This document shows positions 44,265 through 64,000 of a DNA stretch of 64,000 bases, piece after piece. Positions within the stretch are counted from its first letter, which is position 1; each line of letters starts with the position of its first letter. Source of the stretch: Tethya wilhelma (lineage: Eukaryota; Porifera; Demospongiae; Tethyida; Tethyidae); the NCBI GenBank assembly GCA_964030475.1, contig CAXIPT010000002.1:19873010-19937009 (forward strand), read 5' to 3'. Made by a program: the position numbers and the translations under genes. The notes beneath the pieces are model-generated. The model saw only the letters and a program-made list of their open reading frames with translations, searched no databases and was not told the DNA's origin.

Positions 44265-45681
44265 ATTCTTACTTTGAATTGGAGTCTGTTCTCATCTAGT
44301 AGTGGTATCTTTGGTTGAATGAAAGTAGGTGATTGAGGGTTCCTCTTGTGTTCACTCTTGGCCTCTCCACTGTTGACTGCAGCACTACCAAATACTGAAC
44401 ACACATCAAGTAGAGTAGATCAGAGCACAATCAAAACAGTATCATGTCTAAGTATTAGTCTATCCCCTTAACCTAGCTCGATAGGCTAGACTGACTGTGA
44501 GTGTACAGGTCATTGGTACCAACCTTCTATTGCAAGGTGTCGCTGTATCAGTGTCAGCAGGACAGGAGTGTGACACACCTGCTGAGAGAAGAGAGAAGGA
44601 TAAAAGATGATTCATTGAAGAGGAAAAACAAAAACAACAACAAGAATCTTAAGTGAGCTCAGCAGTAAGTAAAAGAAATTTTCCTTCCCCTTCTCTCAGA
44701 TAAAGTAGACTGTACTAAAGCACGTGTTCTTACCTGAAGAAACTGCATCAAGAGTTGAAATGATTTGCTAGACATCCTCAAACAATACTTCTGATTTCTG
44801 CAAACATAAAACGCATTGTCATTACAACACTATTGGTGGGTAAAGTGAAGTTGATGACGTACAAAAATACACACACCTGAACTTGTTGGCCAAGTTTGAA
44901 GATGCTATCTGTTCTAGTGTTGCGATGTCAGACAGCTCTTTCAGCTCACTCTTATGGGTGGAGCCAACCACACCCACAAACTTGCCATAGAATGTAGCAG
45001 CTAACAAAAGATGCACAAACCAAGCATAAATCATAGTTTACAAGCCTTGAAGGTTCTATTTTTCTACTCCTCACCAAGGCTGGGGTGCCCACTGGAGACC
45101 AGGTCAAGATAGGTGTGGGCAAAGATAGGGAAGAGGACCTGGGCTATGTCTGGCTTGTGTGTGGCTCCACACTCTTCAGTGAACTTGACCAGTCTATAGA
45201 TGATGGGTATATGGGTATGGACTTACTATACAGTACAACTAGCATGATGAGGATACACTTACTTTTCAAAGCAGTCAATGTTTTCAGCTGGCTCAATATC
45301 TCTAATATTTTCAAAATAAATTAAATCACTATATACAACAACAACATGCACCCAACTTACATGGTGCACAGTGCTGTGATATTAGTATCATTGGTGGTCT
45401 CCATGTCGACTGAACTAGAGATAAGCAGCTCTTTGAGTGAGTGAGTGGAGGAGGAGCCAGGCTGGAACACCAACGGAGCATCCTGTGGATAGGTGATTCG
45501 TTTATGTGCACAAAAATTTCAGACCATCCGATATAAATAATTTTTTTTTCAAGGAAGCATCTACCATTACTTATTAACTTACCCATGGGTAGTTCTTTGC
45601 TTCGAGAGCTACTCTCAGACTATCAAGCAACAGCTCTTCCCTGCTACTGGTCTGTATGCCACCAGCACCAGACATCACCAT
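42012..45681 (-). CDS. TAF5: TAF5-family WD40 subunit (TAF5 or TAF5L)
   Basis: TAF5 is a scaffold of TFIID, and its paralogue TAF5L serves in SAGA-type coactivators. The first exon (ATG 45681 or 45675) reads M-S-G-A-G-G-I-Q-T-S. N-terminal exons with alpha-helical character (K-F-V-G-V-V-G near 44975, S-F-Q-L-L-M-Q-F-L near 44760) fit the TAF5 NTD2. The WD40 part starts near 43.9 kb with G-F-A-D-S-S-I-H-M-W-S, then L-G-H-H-G-A-V-Y-G-T-S-F, V-R-L-W-S, Y-R-G-H-A-Y-P-V-W-D-V-A, F-A-S-A-S-F-D-K-T-V-R-L-W, K-F-H-P-N-G-K-Y-I-A-T-G-S, G-V-V-R-V-W and I-S-I-W-N. The end L-Q-F-T-H-R-N-C-L-V-A resembles TAF5. Only one family member is visible, so TAF5 versus TAF5L stays open. Introns carry (GT)n at 43747-43790 and 44217-44262. 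Confidence 0.85.
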
Positions 45682-45817
45682 AAATCTTCATGGATGTGTA
45701 AGGTAAGTCATTCCAAATAATGCACACCATAACTTTGCTTCCACCACGCCTATAATTTTCGAGCCCACGTGTACAAAAGTATCACGTATCATCACATCTG
45801 TCAGGTGTATTAAGAGG
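45682..45817. promoter_or_regulatory. Bidirectional promoter TAF5/DUS3L
   Basis: 136 bases between start codons. A CACGTG E-box lies at 45766-45771 and a partial E-box-like TCACGTAT follows at about 45781-45788. The AAGAGGATGGC sequence at the DUS3L start resembles a YY1-type ATGGC context. Confidence 0.55.
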
Positions 45818-48655
45818 ATGGCAGAAGCTGCAGATCAACCAGGAGATCCTATTCCACAGGCTGAATTGTTCAAACAGCCACAGACAACAGTTGAGGAAAG
45901 ATCTGGCGTAGCAGCAATCAAATCAGAGTGAGTTTAGCTAGCTCACAGACTATTTAATAAACACAACTGATCATGCCTTACCCAAGTCCCATTCATTTCC
46001 ACCGTGCACAGGTATCTCAAGATAGTGGAAGCACCTCCTTGTAAAACTCTTGATGATAGCACTGGAGCTACTGGTGATCCTTCAACAACTGATGACCCCA
46101 TGAACCCACCACCTGCTAAGAAACGAAAGAAGAGGCACGGTCAAAACAAGCATCGCCCCCGTCCTGCCTTCATCCCCTACTCTGAGATGCTCTGTCCCTA
46201 TCTCCACGACGTCAATGGTAGCTGTCCGTTTGGAGGAAACTGTCGATATGCTCACAGCATAGTGGAGTACATGTCCACCAAACCTCCTGATGTTAGTGAC
46301 ACTTGTTACATGTACGCCACCTATGGGAAGTGCCCCTATGGACGAGCTTGTAGGTTTGGGAAGAGCCATTTGAACTCTGAGCACGAGAATCTTGTGAACG
46401 AAGCACTGTATGATAGCAACCGGCCTGCAAGTACCTGCAACGTTCTCTCCAAATTGCTGCAAGAGGATCTGCGTAAAAGAAGAGTGGAGTTTACTCGTTC
46501 CGATGTCTATTTGGAGAAATTGAAAGTGAGTCGAATCAGGATTGTCACTGTGGACAGTAAAGGAGAGATTCAGAGCATTGAAAGGTGTGGTGATGATGGA
46601 CCAGAGCAATCTATTAATGGACCAGAGCAATCCAACAGTGGACCAGAGCAATCAATTGGTGGACCAGAGCAATCCAATAGTGGACCAAAGCAATCTATTA
46701 GTGGACCAGAGCAATCTATTAGTGGACCAGAGCAATCCAATGGTGGACCAGAGCAATCAATTGGTGGACCAGAGCAATCCATTAGTGGACCAGAGCAGTC
46801 CATTAGTGGACCAGAGCATTCCATTAGTGGACCAGAGCAATCCATTAGTGGACCAGAGCAGTCCAATAGTGCCCAGAGTACTGAGCCGTGTGCTGGTAGC
46901 AGCTTGGGTGTAGTCACTGATGAAGATGTCATTAAACTAAGACCAGCTGAAAAACGGAAGGTAAATAGAAACTATTACTGCTGCTGTTGATTTTGAAATA
47001 AAAGACTTCTTTCTTCCACTGCAGATTTCTTTCAAGGATAAGCTATTCTTGGCTCCTCTAACAACTGTAAGTTGAGAGTTCTGACATACCAGTGTATGTG
47101 GATGATTTGAAATGTCTCTGTATAGGTAGGAAATCTGCCCTATCGTCGAGTGTGCAAGGAACTAGGAGCTGATATCACCTGTGGAGAGATGGCCATGTGC
47201 ACTAACCTACTTCAAGTGAGAAACTTCACACATACACACACGGTCTTTGATAAATGATGGGGTCACACGCACACGCACACACACACACACACACAGGGCC
47301 AACAGAGTGAATGGGCACTCCTGAAGAGACACCACACTGAAGACTTGTTTGGTGTTCAAGTGTGCGGCTCACACGCAAACAGCATGACGAAATGTGCTGA
47401 GCTCATCAACATACACACCAATGTAGACTTTGTGGACATCAACACTGGCTGTCCCATTGACTTGGTCTTTCAAAAAGTGAGCACCACTGCACAAAGCCAC
47501 TCACGAGTGGTTTGTCTATGTACCAAGTGTTTCTCCAGGGTGCTGGCTCTGCTCTGATGGGTAGACACACACGGTTTGAAGGCATTGTCAGAGGGATGGT
47601 TGAGGTGCTGGACTGCCCCCTCACTGTCAAGATGAGGACTGGCATCTACAAGAAGAATTGGAATGCTCATAAACTCATTCCCAAACTCAGAGACTGGGGA
47701 GTCTCACTAGTCACGGTTGGTGGGCATTAAGTTAAAGTGTTAATGTGTATGTGTGAATGCATACATGCTCACGTGAGTGTAATGTGTATCCAGTGTATGT
47801 GGAATAGATCTCACGACTGCTGTTGTCAATTCATTCACAGGTCCATGGGAGGTCGAGAGAGCAACGTTACACCAAGCTAGCGGACTGGGACTACATCCAA
47901 AGTTGTGTTGCTGCTTCTGAACCCATGCCAATATTTGGTAGGCCAAAATTTGATGGTTGCCAATAAAAATGCTATTTGAATCTACTTTGTTGATGGCATT
48001 TTGGATATTGTTTTGTGTTTCCCTTTAGGGAATGGAGACATTCTTTCGTTTGAGGACTACAATGATCATCTCTGTGGGAGTGGAGTGTCGGGAATCATGA
48101 TAGCTAGGGGTGCTCTGATAAAGCCATGGATATTCACCGAGATCAAGGAGCAGAGACACTGGGACATCTCATCCTCGGAGAGATTCGACATCCTTCGTCG
48201 CTACACCAACTACGGTCTGGAGCACTGGGGCTCTGATTCACTGGGCGTTGAAAACACAAGGAAGTTTCTACTAGAGTGGCTCAGCTTTCTCTACAGGTTT
48301 GTTGCAATAATGAGTGTGTGCATACATGCATTTTGATTCAGTCCATGTGGTTGTATGTTTGTCCAGGTATATTCCAGTCGGTGTGTTGGAAAGAGTCCCT
48401 CAGAAGATCAACCAGCGACCACCAGCTTACGTAGGGAGAGATGAACTAGAGACTTTGATGATCTCCAACAACTGCAAAGACTGGATCAAGATAAGGTCAG
48501 TGTAGGTGGACCACTATTGTAGGGAATGGTGGTGAAGGAATGGTCACAGTTGGTCATGAATTCTTTCTTTGTTTTACTCCAGTGAGATGCTACTTGGTCC
48601 AGTTCCTGCAAACTTTAGTTTTCTTCCAAAGCACAAAGCCAATTCATACAATTGA
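45818..48655 (+). CDS. DUS3L: tRNA-dihydrouridine(47) synthase 3 (DUS3L) with 13 GPEQS heptad repeats
   Basis: This flavin enzyme reduces U47 of tRNAs to dihydrouridine. Exons begin 45818-45927 and 46012-46960, then short exons from 47025 to 48655. The N-terminal half has two CCCH zinc fingers ([11 protein letters not shown] and [10 protein letters not shown]), as in DUS3, after a Lys/Arg-rich run. A 273-base insert encodes 13 exact seven-residue repeats of type G-P-E-Q-S-I/N-S/G, which I do not know from other DUS3 proteins. The TIM-barrel domain follows: [33 protein letters not shown] (catalytic cysteine), [16 protein letters not shown], and [11 protein letters not shown] poly(A) signal is at 48714-48719. 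Confidence 0.92.
46598..46870 (+). repeat. Coding minisatellite: 13 x 21 bp in DUS3L
   Basis: Units GGACCAGAGCAATCCATTAG+T, 21 bases each, 13 in a row with no length change. Substitutions are mostly at the sixth and seventh residue codons (I/N and S/G/N). One unit has K for E and one has H for Q. Confidence 0.95.
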
Positions 48656-49006
48656 GATTCATTGCCCCACTTCCCTGACTGTGAACAGTACTTGGTCAAT
48701 GAACAAATAGAAAAATAAAGTGATGGTACATATTATGGTGTTTTGTACACATATTGACACATCACAGTACAAACTGAAAACATCATAATTGGATTACCCA
48801 ATAAGGTGACAATATACACCATCTTATCATACGCAAAACTGCTTGTAATGTCCTGAATAGAGCTATGTTTTTTTTTACATGATTGTACAAAGAAACGATG
48901 TTTAAACACAATGTCATGCATGTTTAGTAAAGATTTCATTGGTTGCCAGTAGTGTATGGTTCTATCGACTGAATAACTGCTCATGTGATTAGATCCAACG
49001 TTCTAG
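48656..49006. other. Convergent 3' region DUS3L/PAIP1
   Basis: AT-rich, 351 bases, containing the DUS3L poly(A) signal. Nothing else supported. Confidence 0.5.
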
Positions 49007-51480
49007 CTACTTCTCCTCCTCCACCTGTTCCTGGCCCACCGGTAACTCGGGGTCAAAGTCCTGCATCAGTAGATGCTGTTCAATTTCGTCAATGAATGCT
49101 TCCATGTCTTGCTCAATCTCAGGATCCAGACCTTCATAGTCATCAACATTAAACCTTTATGCAGTGGAAAGGGAGAGGGAATCAATACAGCCCCTGTACT
49201 AATTAACAATCACTTGTTCTCACCCATCAGTTTCATTGGTATCCAGCAAATCATCATCTCCAACATACTCATTCCACTCCTCTGCAAGAGTGAGAGGAAA
49301 TGGAGATTATTGTACATCAGAGGGAGCACACTATACACCCCCACCACTCACCTGCACTTCTGACTGGTTGCTGGAGGGTCAGTTGAACTTCACTTGAGGG
49401 AATGAATTCTGGTGCATCTGTGTTCAGTCCGGTAGGAGGCTGCAGAGGTTGTGATGACGACTCCACTGTCCATTTCTTTGTTCTAAGTTGAATCACTCGT
49501 TCCATCACACTTTTGCTTTGGCTATATATAAGTAGAGAGAGAAGAGGGAGAAATGGAAATGGTCATCAGTGCTCATGGCCCCACTCCATCTATCACACAT
49601 GAAACTTCACTTTTGAATTGGATTATTAATGAAGTGTTTGCACAAAATATATACAACACTTATTGCCAACTGACAGGAAACAATCTGCAGTCAGTGGTGA
49701 TCACCAATTAGAAAATAGTAGTATAATGATACGGAGTTGGGAGATCAAAAAATGAATGATACAAGAATCAGTATAAAATACACACAAGTGATTGGATTAG
49801 CAGTTTGGTTCACCTGCTCAGAGTCTTGTCTTTGACCAGCTCCTGCAGCTTTACTATGAGTTCATCCATCTTCTTTGGAGAAGCCTCTTTGTCACAGATA
49901 TCCAACAGCGATCCCGTCAGCTAATGGTGGAGGAAAACCCAAATAGCTTCTAAACTTCACACCCAGGTCCAGAGGTCTGGACGAGGCCTAAATACCTTTC
50001 ACACGCACACACACCTGTGCACTACATACCTTCATGATGTTGCATGCTCCAATGAGTGTGTCGTCGTGCTTCAGAGCTAACAGCCTCTCCACAAACTTGA
50101 AGACGGCATTCGAAAGTGGCTGAATGGGGTCACCAAGCTGTTTGATATACAATGACACAGCTATCAATAGAGCCTGTATACATGCTCTCACACTTGTAAA
50201 CAACAGCTGTACATACCCCCAATTTTATTCGAGCAAACATTTCAGCAAAGAATAGGGCACAGTTGATGAAATCACATCTCTCCTCTTCAGTGGTGGGTTC
50301 TGCTTTATGCCTCTTCTGATACCACTCCTGAAGTCTTTCCAGGACAAGCTTATGATATCCCTCCAGCTTAGTGCACAGCTCTTGGCACATTCTACAAGCA
50401 GTGTAGCGAAGGGCTGGCTCCAAAATACCCTGCATGGAGAACAAACAAACAAACAAACAATAATACTAAACACCACACATTGCAACCACGAAAATTGCAC
50501 CTCAAACATTTGTAATACAATTGACTAACCCAGTTAATGATCATTTCAGCAAGATTGACCAACGATTCTTTACTAGGCCTTGGTTCAAGAGCTGCATTCA
50601 AGTTCATTAGGTGTCTATCGTAAGATCCAGGGTACAGAGTAGCTTTGACCAACATCTCTGCTCCAGCCACCAAGAGGGGTTCACCGGACGTCTCATTCGG
50701 ATGAACTCTCTCGAATCCTTTCAAGACGTCGACCACTTCAAGCAGAGCTAGCCCTCCTTCAGTGGAGGTCTGTCCGCCACCACTATCAAACGGTTCCATC
50801 ACACCATTCGGCATTAAACCTGGGAGACTTTGCTTGGGTGTGAAATTACTAGCCAGAGGATTTAGTGCTCCTGGTATGAACTCATTCGTTCTTGGATTGA
50901 GTTGGGACACCGTTGGAGGTTGGGTGGGCTGATATTTCGTCGCTGCAGATCCAGACGGTACAAATTCATTAGAGTGAGGGTTGAGGGAAGTTGCTGGAGC
51001 TCTAGTGGTGTCTGGGGGGTTTGTTGTCGGAGTAAACTCTTTACTGAAGGGATTCAAACCCTGGACAGTCGGACCACCTTTCAAAGCTTCTTTCATTTCT
51101 ACAATTGCTTGAGGTGGCTTCTCTCTGTCAGCTTGTGTGTTCGCAGAAGGTGTGGCCACTGATTGTGGCTGTTGTCCACTGGAAGCTGATAGTGCATTGT
51201 AAACAATAATTATAGTTAAACTTTGACCTCTAGCACAAAAATTAATGAAAGCATAGACTTCTGAAAACAACAACTGTTCTACATACTGTATCACCAAGGC
51301 CATAAATTGAATTACACTGGTTTTGACCATACAGATACATGCAGCTGTTCTCTTACCACTAGTATGTTGTGCTACTAGACTTTGAACCAAGTCATCTTCT
51401 GGTGGTCTAGGGGGGACATTGTCTTGTCTTGTCCCTCTTCCTCGGCCTCTGGTGCCTCTTCCAATTCCTCTGCCAGCCAT
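49007..51480 (-). CDS. PAIP1: PAIP1-like poly(A)-binding protein interactor with five PAM2-type motifs
   Basis: PAIP1 links poly(A)-binding protein to eIF4F and stimulates translation. ATG 51480 starts an RG-rich N-terminus (M-A-G-R-G-I-G-R-G). The second exon contains four motifs of the form L-N-P-x4-F-x-P at about 51029-51061 (F-S-K-E), 50953-50983 (H-S-N-E), 50876-50903 (R-T-N-E) and 50835-50868 (L-A-S-N). The following exons (50.75 to about 49.8 kb) make a MIF4G-type helical domain, with L-K-G-F-E-R-V, A-E-M-L-V-K-A-T, C-D-F-I-N-C-A-L-F-F-A-E-M-F and L-K-H-D-D-T-L-I-G-A. A further PAM2 L-N-T-D-A-P-E-F-I-P lies at about 49395-49425, near the C-terminus, and an acidic end (Y-V-G-D-D-D-L-L-D, E-I-E-Q-D-M-E-A-F-I) resembles a PAM1-like region. 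Stop TAG at 49007-49009. The MIF4G exon borders are approximate. Confidence 0.85.
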
Positions 51481-51801
51481 AGCAAAGAATCTCTACCGCT
51501 TACTAGAAGTTGCTTTCCAGCTGGCCCGGCTACCTCATGAATTCACATGAAAACTGATTTACGCACGTGCAATATTTGTGACGTCACGGCACCCGTGTTT
51601 TTGTTGACGTGACGTAGAAGCTTGGAGATGGAGATGGCGCTAAAATACAAGAAGACCACAGCATGCAAACTGTAATTTGTCAACTTTCTGAACTTGGGTG
51701 AGTTACAAACGGTGTAAATTATCTCCAAGCAATGAAACAGGTCGTGAGCCAAGTACTAAATCGATAACAACATGTATGTTTAGTAGCTGCAACTGAAGAG
51801 G
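51481..51801. promoter_or_regulatory. Bidirectional promoter PAIP1/PASK
   Basis: 321 bases with a perfect CRE TGACGTCA at 51579-51586, a second CRE-like TGACGTGACGTAG at about 51605-51617, GCACGTGC around 51563-51570 (E-box core CACGTG), and GATGGCGCT near 51630, a possible YY1-type site. Confidence 0.6.
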
Positions 51802-61019
<9,218 letters not shown>

Positions 61020-64000
61020 TTGTTGTATGTATACTATTGTGATAATAACAGTGTGCTTGAGAGAATGAATGATGTATGTCTTGATTTATTATTTAAACTT
61101 TTTCTGTCACGTTGCATGTTTTTACTTCAAGTTTATGTCATTGTACACACGACTGTACATATTGTATTTAATTTTGGCATATCCTCATTAATTGATATTG
61201 AATTTTTTTTTTTTGTCAATATGAAAATCTCTCCTCCACCATCTGGTGTGGTTGGGAATTAATTTAAAAATTGATGCTAAATCACTTTGAAAAAATGTGC
61301 CTGATCAGAAGCACAACAATTATCGTTAATGACTCAGCTGCTATAATAATGTGATTGTCTTGTACAACCACTTAAGAAAACATCGGCTTTTTGACATGTA
61401 CAGCACTTTGAGTTCATGTTTGAGTGCTGTTACCTAACCAGCACTTATAACTCCCAAAACCAAGTACCATACTATACATATAGTATACCTTAATACTGTG
61501 ACTGCACTCCATAATGGAAATGGCTGGACTTATATATGGCTCTCTTCTTGTGAACTCAAGTGCACTTTAATTTCTCTCTGGCTAAAAAGGTGTGCATGCA
61601 TGTCAATTAACTTCATGATGTTGGATTTCAACAGGAAAGGGCTAGTTGGGTTATCACATTTTCTGACCTTTCATGATGCCAGCCAGGATGTGATATGAGA
61701 AACATCATGTTCCAGTAGCATCAACACTAGCTCCATCTCTTTATGATTGTATGACAAATGTTCTCAAACTAGTACATCATGCGCCTTTCTTACAAATCTA
61801 CTCAGCAATACTGTGACATTCCACAGACAGAACCGATCAAAAGCTTTTTCTAGGCTTTGATATCTGCCGGTTCAAATGGATACACTAATGCTATGAATTG
61901 GGGAAATGCAAATAGATTCCCCTAATGGTAAACATATTTCTGGAAGCCATTATATACAAAATGTGACACGGCTAGCTTGAATAGCCTGCAGATAGACACC
62001 CAGTCATACAGGAATGTGTTGTATTGCAGGAACGACTAGAGTGTTGCATGTCGGCTGTGTGCCACATCACTGCATGCTAGCTAGCCTTCAGTGTGAATTC
62101 CATCTTAATCAGAGCATGTAAACAAGAGTATGAAATTACTAATGTAATTTCTCCATTTTTAGAAGTACACTAGTTGCCATGGTAACTGTGTACATGTGTA
62201 TGATACATGTTTTGGTACAAGAAGTTTACTGAAGCATTTGAGATCCTCCAATAGCATACACACACACAATTGCTAGGCAATTCCCTTGTCCTTCCCCTTC
62301 AGTGACATGCAGGCAAATCCTCAAGGTTATTTTGTAAAACTTGCAGAAACAGGCACAATAACTCCAAACAGGAAGTGGCATCTTGGAATGAGTGTTGCAA
62401 CACTGCTGAGCTTCTAATCTGATTATGCTCTGTTGATTGTTTCATTGAGAAGCTGAGTAGGCTCGTACACTACCCACTCTGGGTGGTGAACACCATGGAG
62501 TACTCTATAAATTGCCACCACACTCTGTTCTCTCTCCCTACTCTCTCTCTCTCTGCTCTCTCTCTCTCTCCCCTAGCTACCTATCACATGTACACAACCT
62601 CTTATGGTTTCTTCACAGCCACAATTGGTGCACATGCACTTAACTTGATGGTCACCACTGGCAGGTTAACCTGCGACACAAGGACTGGTGGCTTAGCTGT
62701 TCTAATGCCTTAAGTGAACAATCCAATAGTAGCTGACCACACAGAAGTCATGTGAATACATGGAGTACATGCAGTGACACTCATTAACAAGTAACACATG
62801 TTTGTATATTATATGCACGTATGTTTGCATGTATGTACGTGATAACACTGTCGTTTTTCCGATTTGTATACACGTTTTGTGGAATCCAAAATTTGAGTGA
62901 TTCATTTCAAATTGACCTGCATGTATTTAACATTACACTGTGCAGTTAGAAGAACAACTACGTAGGTACACATAATTATGCCCCCATATCCTTATGACTT
63001 GTATAGACTTCTCCTGTAAGGTTTTATGTCCATCTATTGACCTGTAATTTTAGCCAGTAAACTTTAAGATTCCTGTAGGCGAGGAAGCCTTTGGAGCAGA
63101 CAAAAGGTCACAAAGTCAGCGATGCATGTGCACATGTTTGCATGTGACAACATGAGGAGCATCCGTGTCAATGTGCCATGGCATTAAGTGATTTAGAGGG
63201 CACGCACAGGTAAGATGATGAATCTCATTAAGTACATAACTAAACATAGTATGTGTCTGACTGTTCTAATCCATTACATTAAGAGTATCCAATAATTTCC
63301 GTGTCATTAATACAAGTGAAACAATCAGTGCTACAAAATGTATTTTTTGAAGATTTTCTGACACTTTGCTGCTCTACACATTCCATTGTTCCCAGGTATG
63401 TGTGCGCCAACAAGCTCCAGACAAGAGGAATGCTAACATTAGGTCATGCATTAATTATAACCAATCTGTTCAATTACAAGTCAAACTTTTGTTCCTTTGT
63501 TGTCTTTAAATCATGTATACATGATGGCATGGGATACAAAACAGCTGAAAGACACACATAACACACACATGCAATTGCAGTGGCACAAAAAGCACATTTC
63601 AACAGGATTTACAAAACTCGTGATCAATATAAACTTAAATTAAATGGCTATTCAAGTAAAATATCTCATAATATAATATAATATAATATAATATAATAAT
63701 TCAATAAAATCTCTGCCACAAGTTGCCAATTGACAAATAATTAGTACTGCTAATATTTATAATAAAATGATGCACATAAAATGTATACATGTATATACAG
63801 TTGTTGAAGGGGATTGGGGGAGAGGGTGTATGTACAAAACAAGAAAACAAAGCAAATTAATAATTGACTTGGAGCCTGAATGTTGATATATATACCAGCA
63901 TAATTTAAATTTAAGTGAAAACGTTTTAGATTTTTTTGGCTATTTAATGTAAGTGTCCCGCTTTGCCAAACAGAGTGGGTCTGAGAATTAAGGCTTTTTG
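61020..64000. other. AT-rich region with no visible gene
   Basis: I found no reading frame with family similarity, signal peptide or clear exon pattern on either strand. It contains a (CT)n-rich stretch at about 62535-62572, a TAATA tandem repeat at 63669-63703 (taatataatataatataat), and CATG-rich tracts. It may include the PASK 3'UTR and regulatory DNA for a gene beyond the window. Confidence 0.6.

Noticed and set aside
46570..46932. Minus-strand repeat frame (C-S-G-P-L-M-D repeats) opposite DUS3L
   Set aside because: Shadow of the 21-bp repeat, which is open in more than one frame because its length is a multiple of 3.
61020..64000. A further gene at the right end
   Set aside because: Several short frames were read on both strands; none has domain similarity, consistent codon structure or matching splice sites.

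Overview
The window looks like animal nuclear DNA from an early-branching metazoan, most likely a demosponge (inference). The reasons are AT-rich DNA, many short GT-AG introns, very small intergenic gaps, dense microsatellites and MITE-like debris, animal-specific single-copy genes (PASK, PAIP1, N6AMT1, PDCD2L, EXOSC6, TAF5, DUS3L, PIGL), and an expanded family of EGF/sushi transmembrane receptors typical of sponge gene repertoires. Gene models below were spliced by eye from reading frame, GT/AG borders and family similarity; no database was searched.

Region 1 (1-25.6 kb, all + strand) is a tandem array of six related extracellular-protein genes. Five visible N-termini carry a signal peptide and the same unrecognised ectodomain (about 170 aa, ending in a T-H-C-L/F motif). 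A short cysteine exon with a (D/E/S)-C-C-N-(F/Y) core follows in five genes. The middle is variable: calcium-binding EGF repeats (genes 1 and 2), an EGF plus an ITIH-type C-terminal domain (gene 3), sushi domains (genes 4 and 5), or sushi plus EGF (gene 6). Five end in one transmembrane helix and a short tail, and three tails carry an NPxY motif (genes 1, 2, 6). Nearly all ectodomain exons are flanked by phase-1 introns, so modules can be swapped freely. Broken exons, a decayed tail exon, duplicated exons and an ARL6IP4-like pseudogene with two CGA-to-TGA changes lie in the same stretch, marking it as a fast-evolving locus.

Region 2 (25.6-32.7 kb, - strand) is PIGL, whose first intron of about 4.2 kb is filled with repeats, low-complexity CCCCCT arrays and an ACACATGTGT minisatellite. 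A 95-bp duplication bounds this insert.

Region 3 (32.8-61 kb) is a compact housekeeping block with almost perfectly alternating strands: N6AMT1(-)/PDCD2L(+), Schlafen-like(-)/EXOSC6(+), TAF5(-)/DUS3L(+), PAIP1(-)/PASK(+). Each pair is divergent from a 67-321 bp shared promoter, and neighbouring pairs converge with 165-351 bp between stops. A tRNA-Phe gene sits in an EXOSC6 intron. PASK is interrupted by a 482-base assembly gap that removes the kinase catalytic loop. From 61.0 kb to the end I see no convincing gene.
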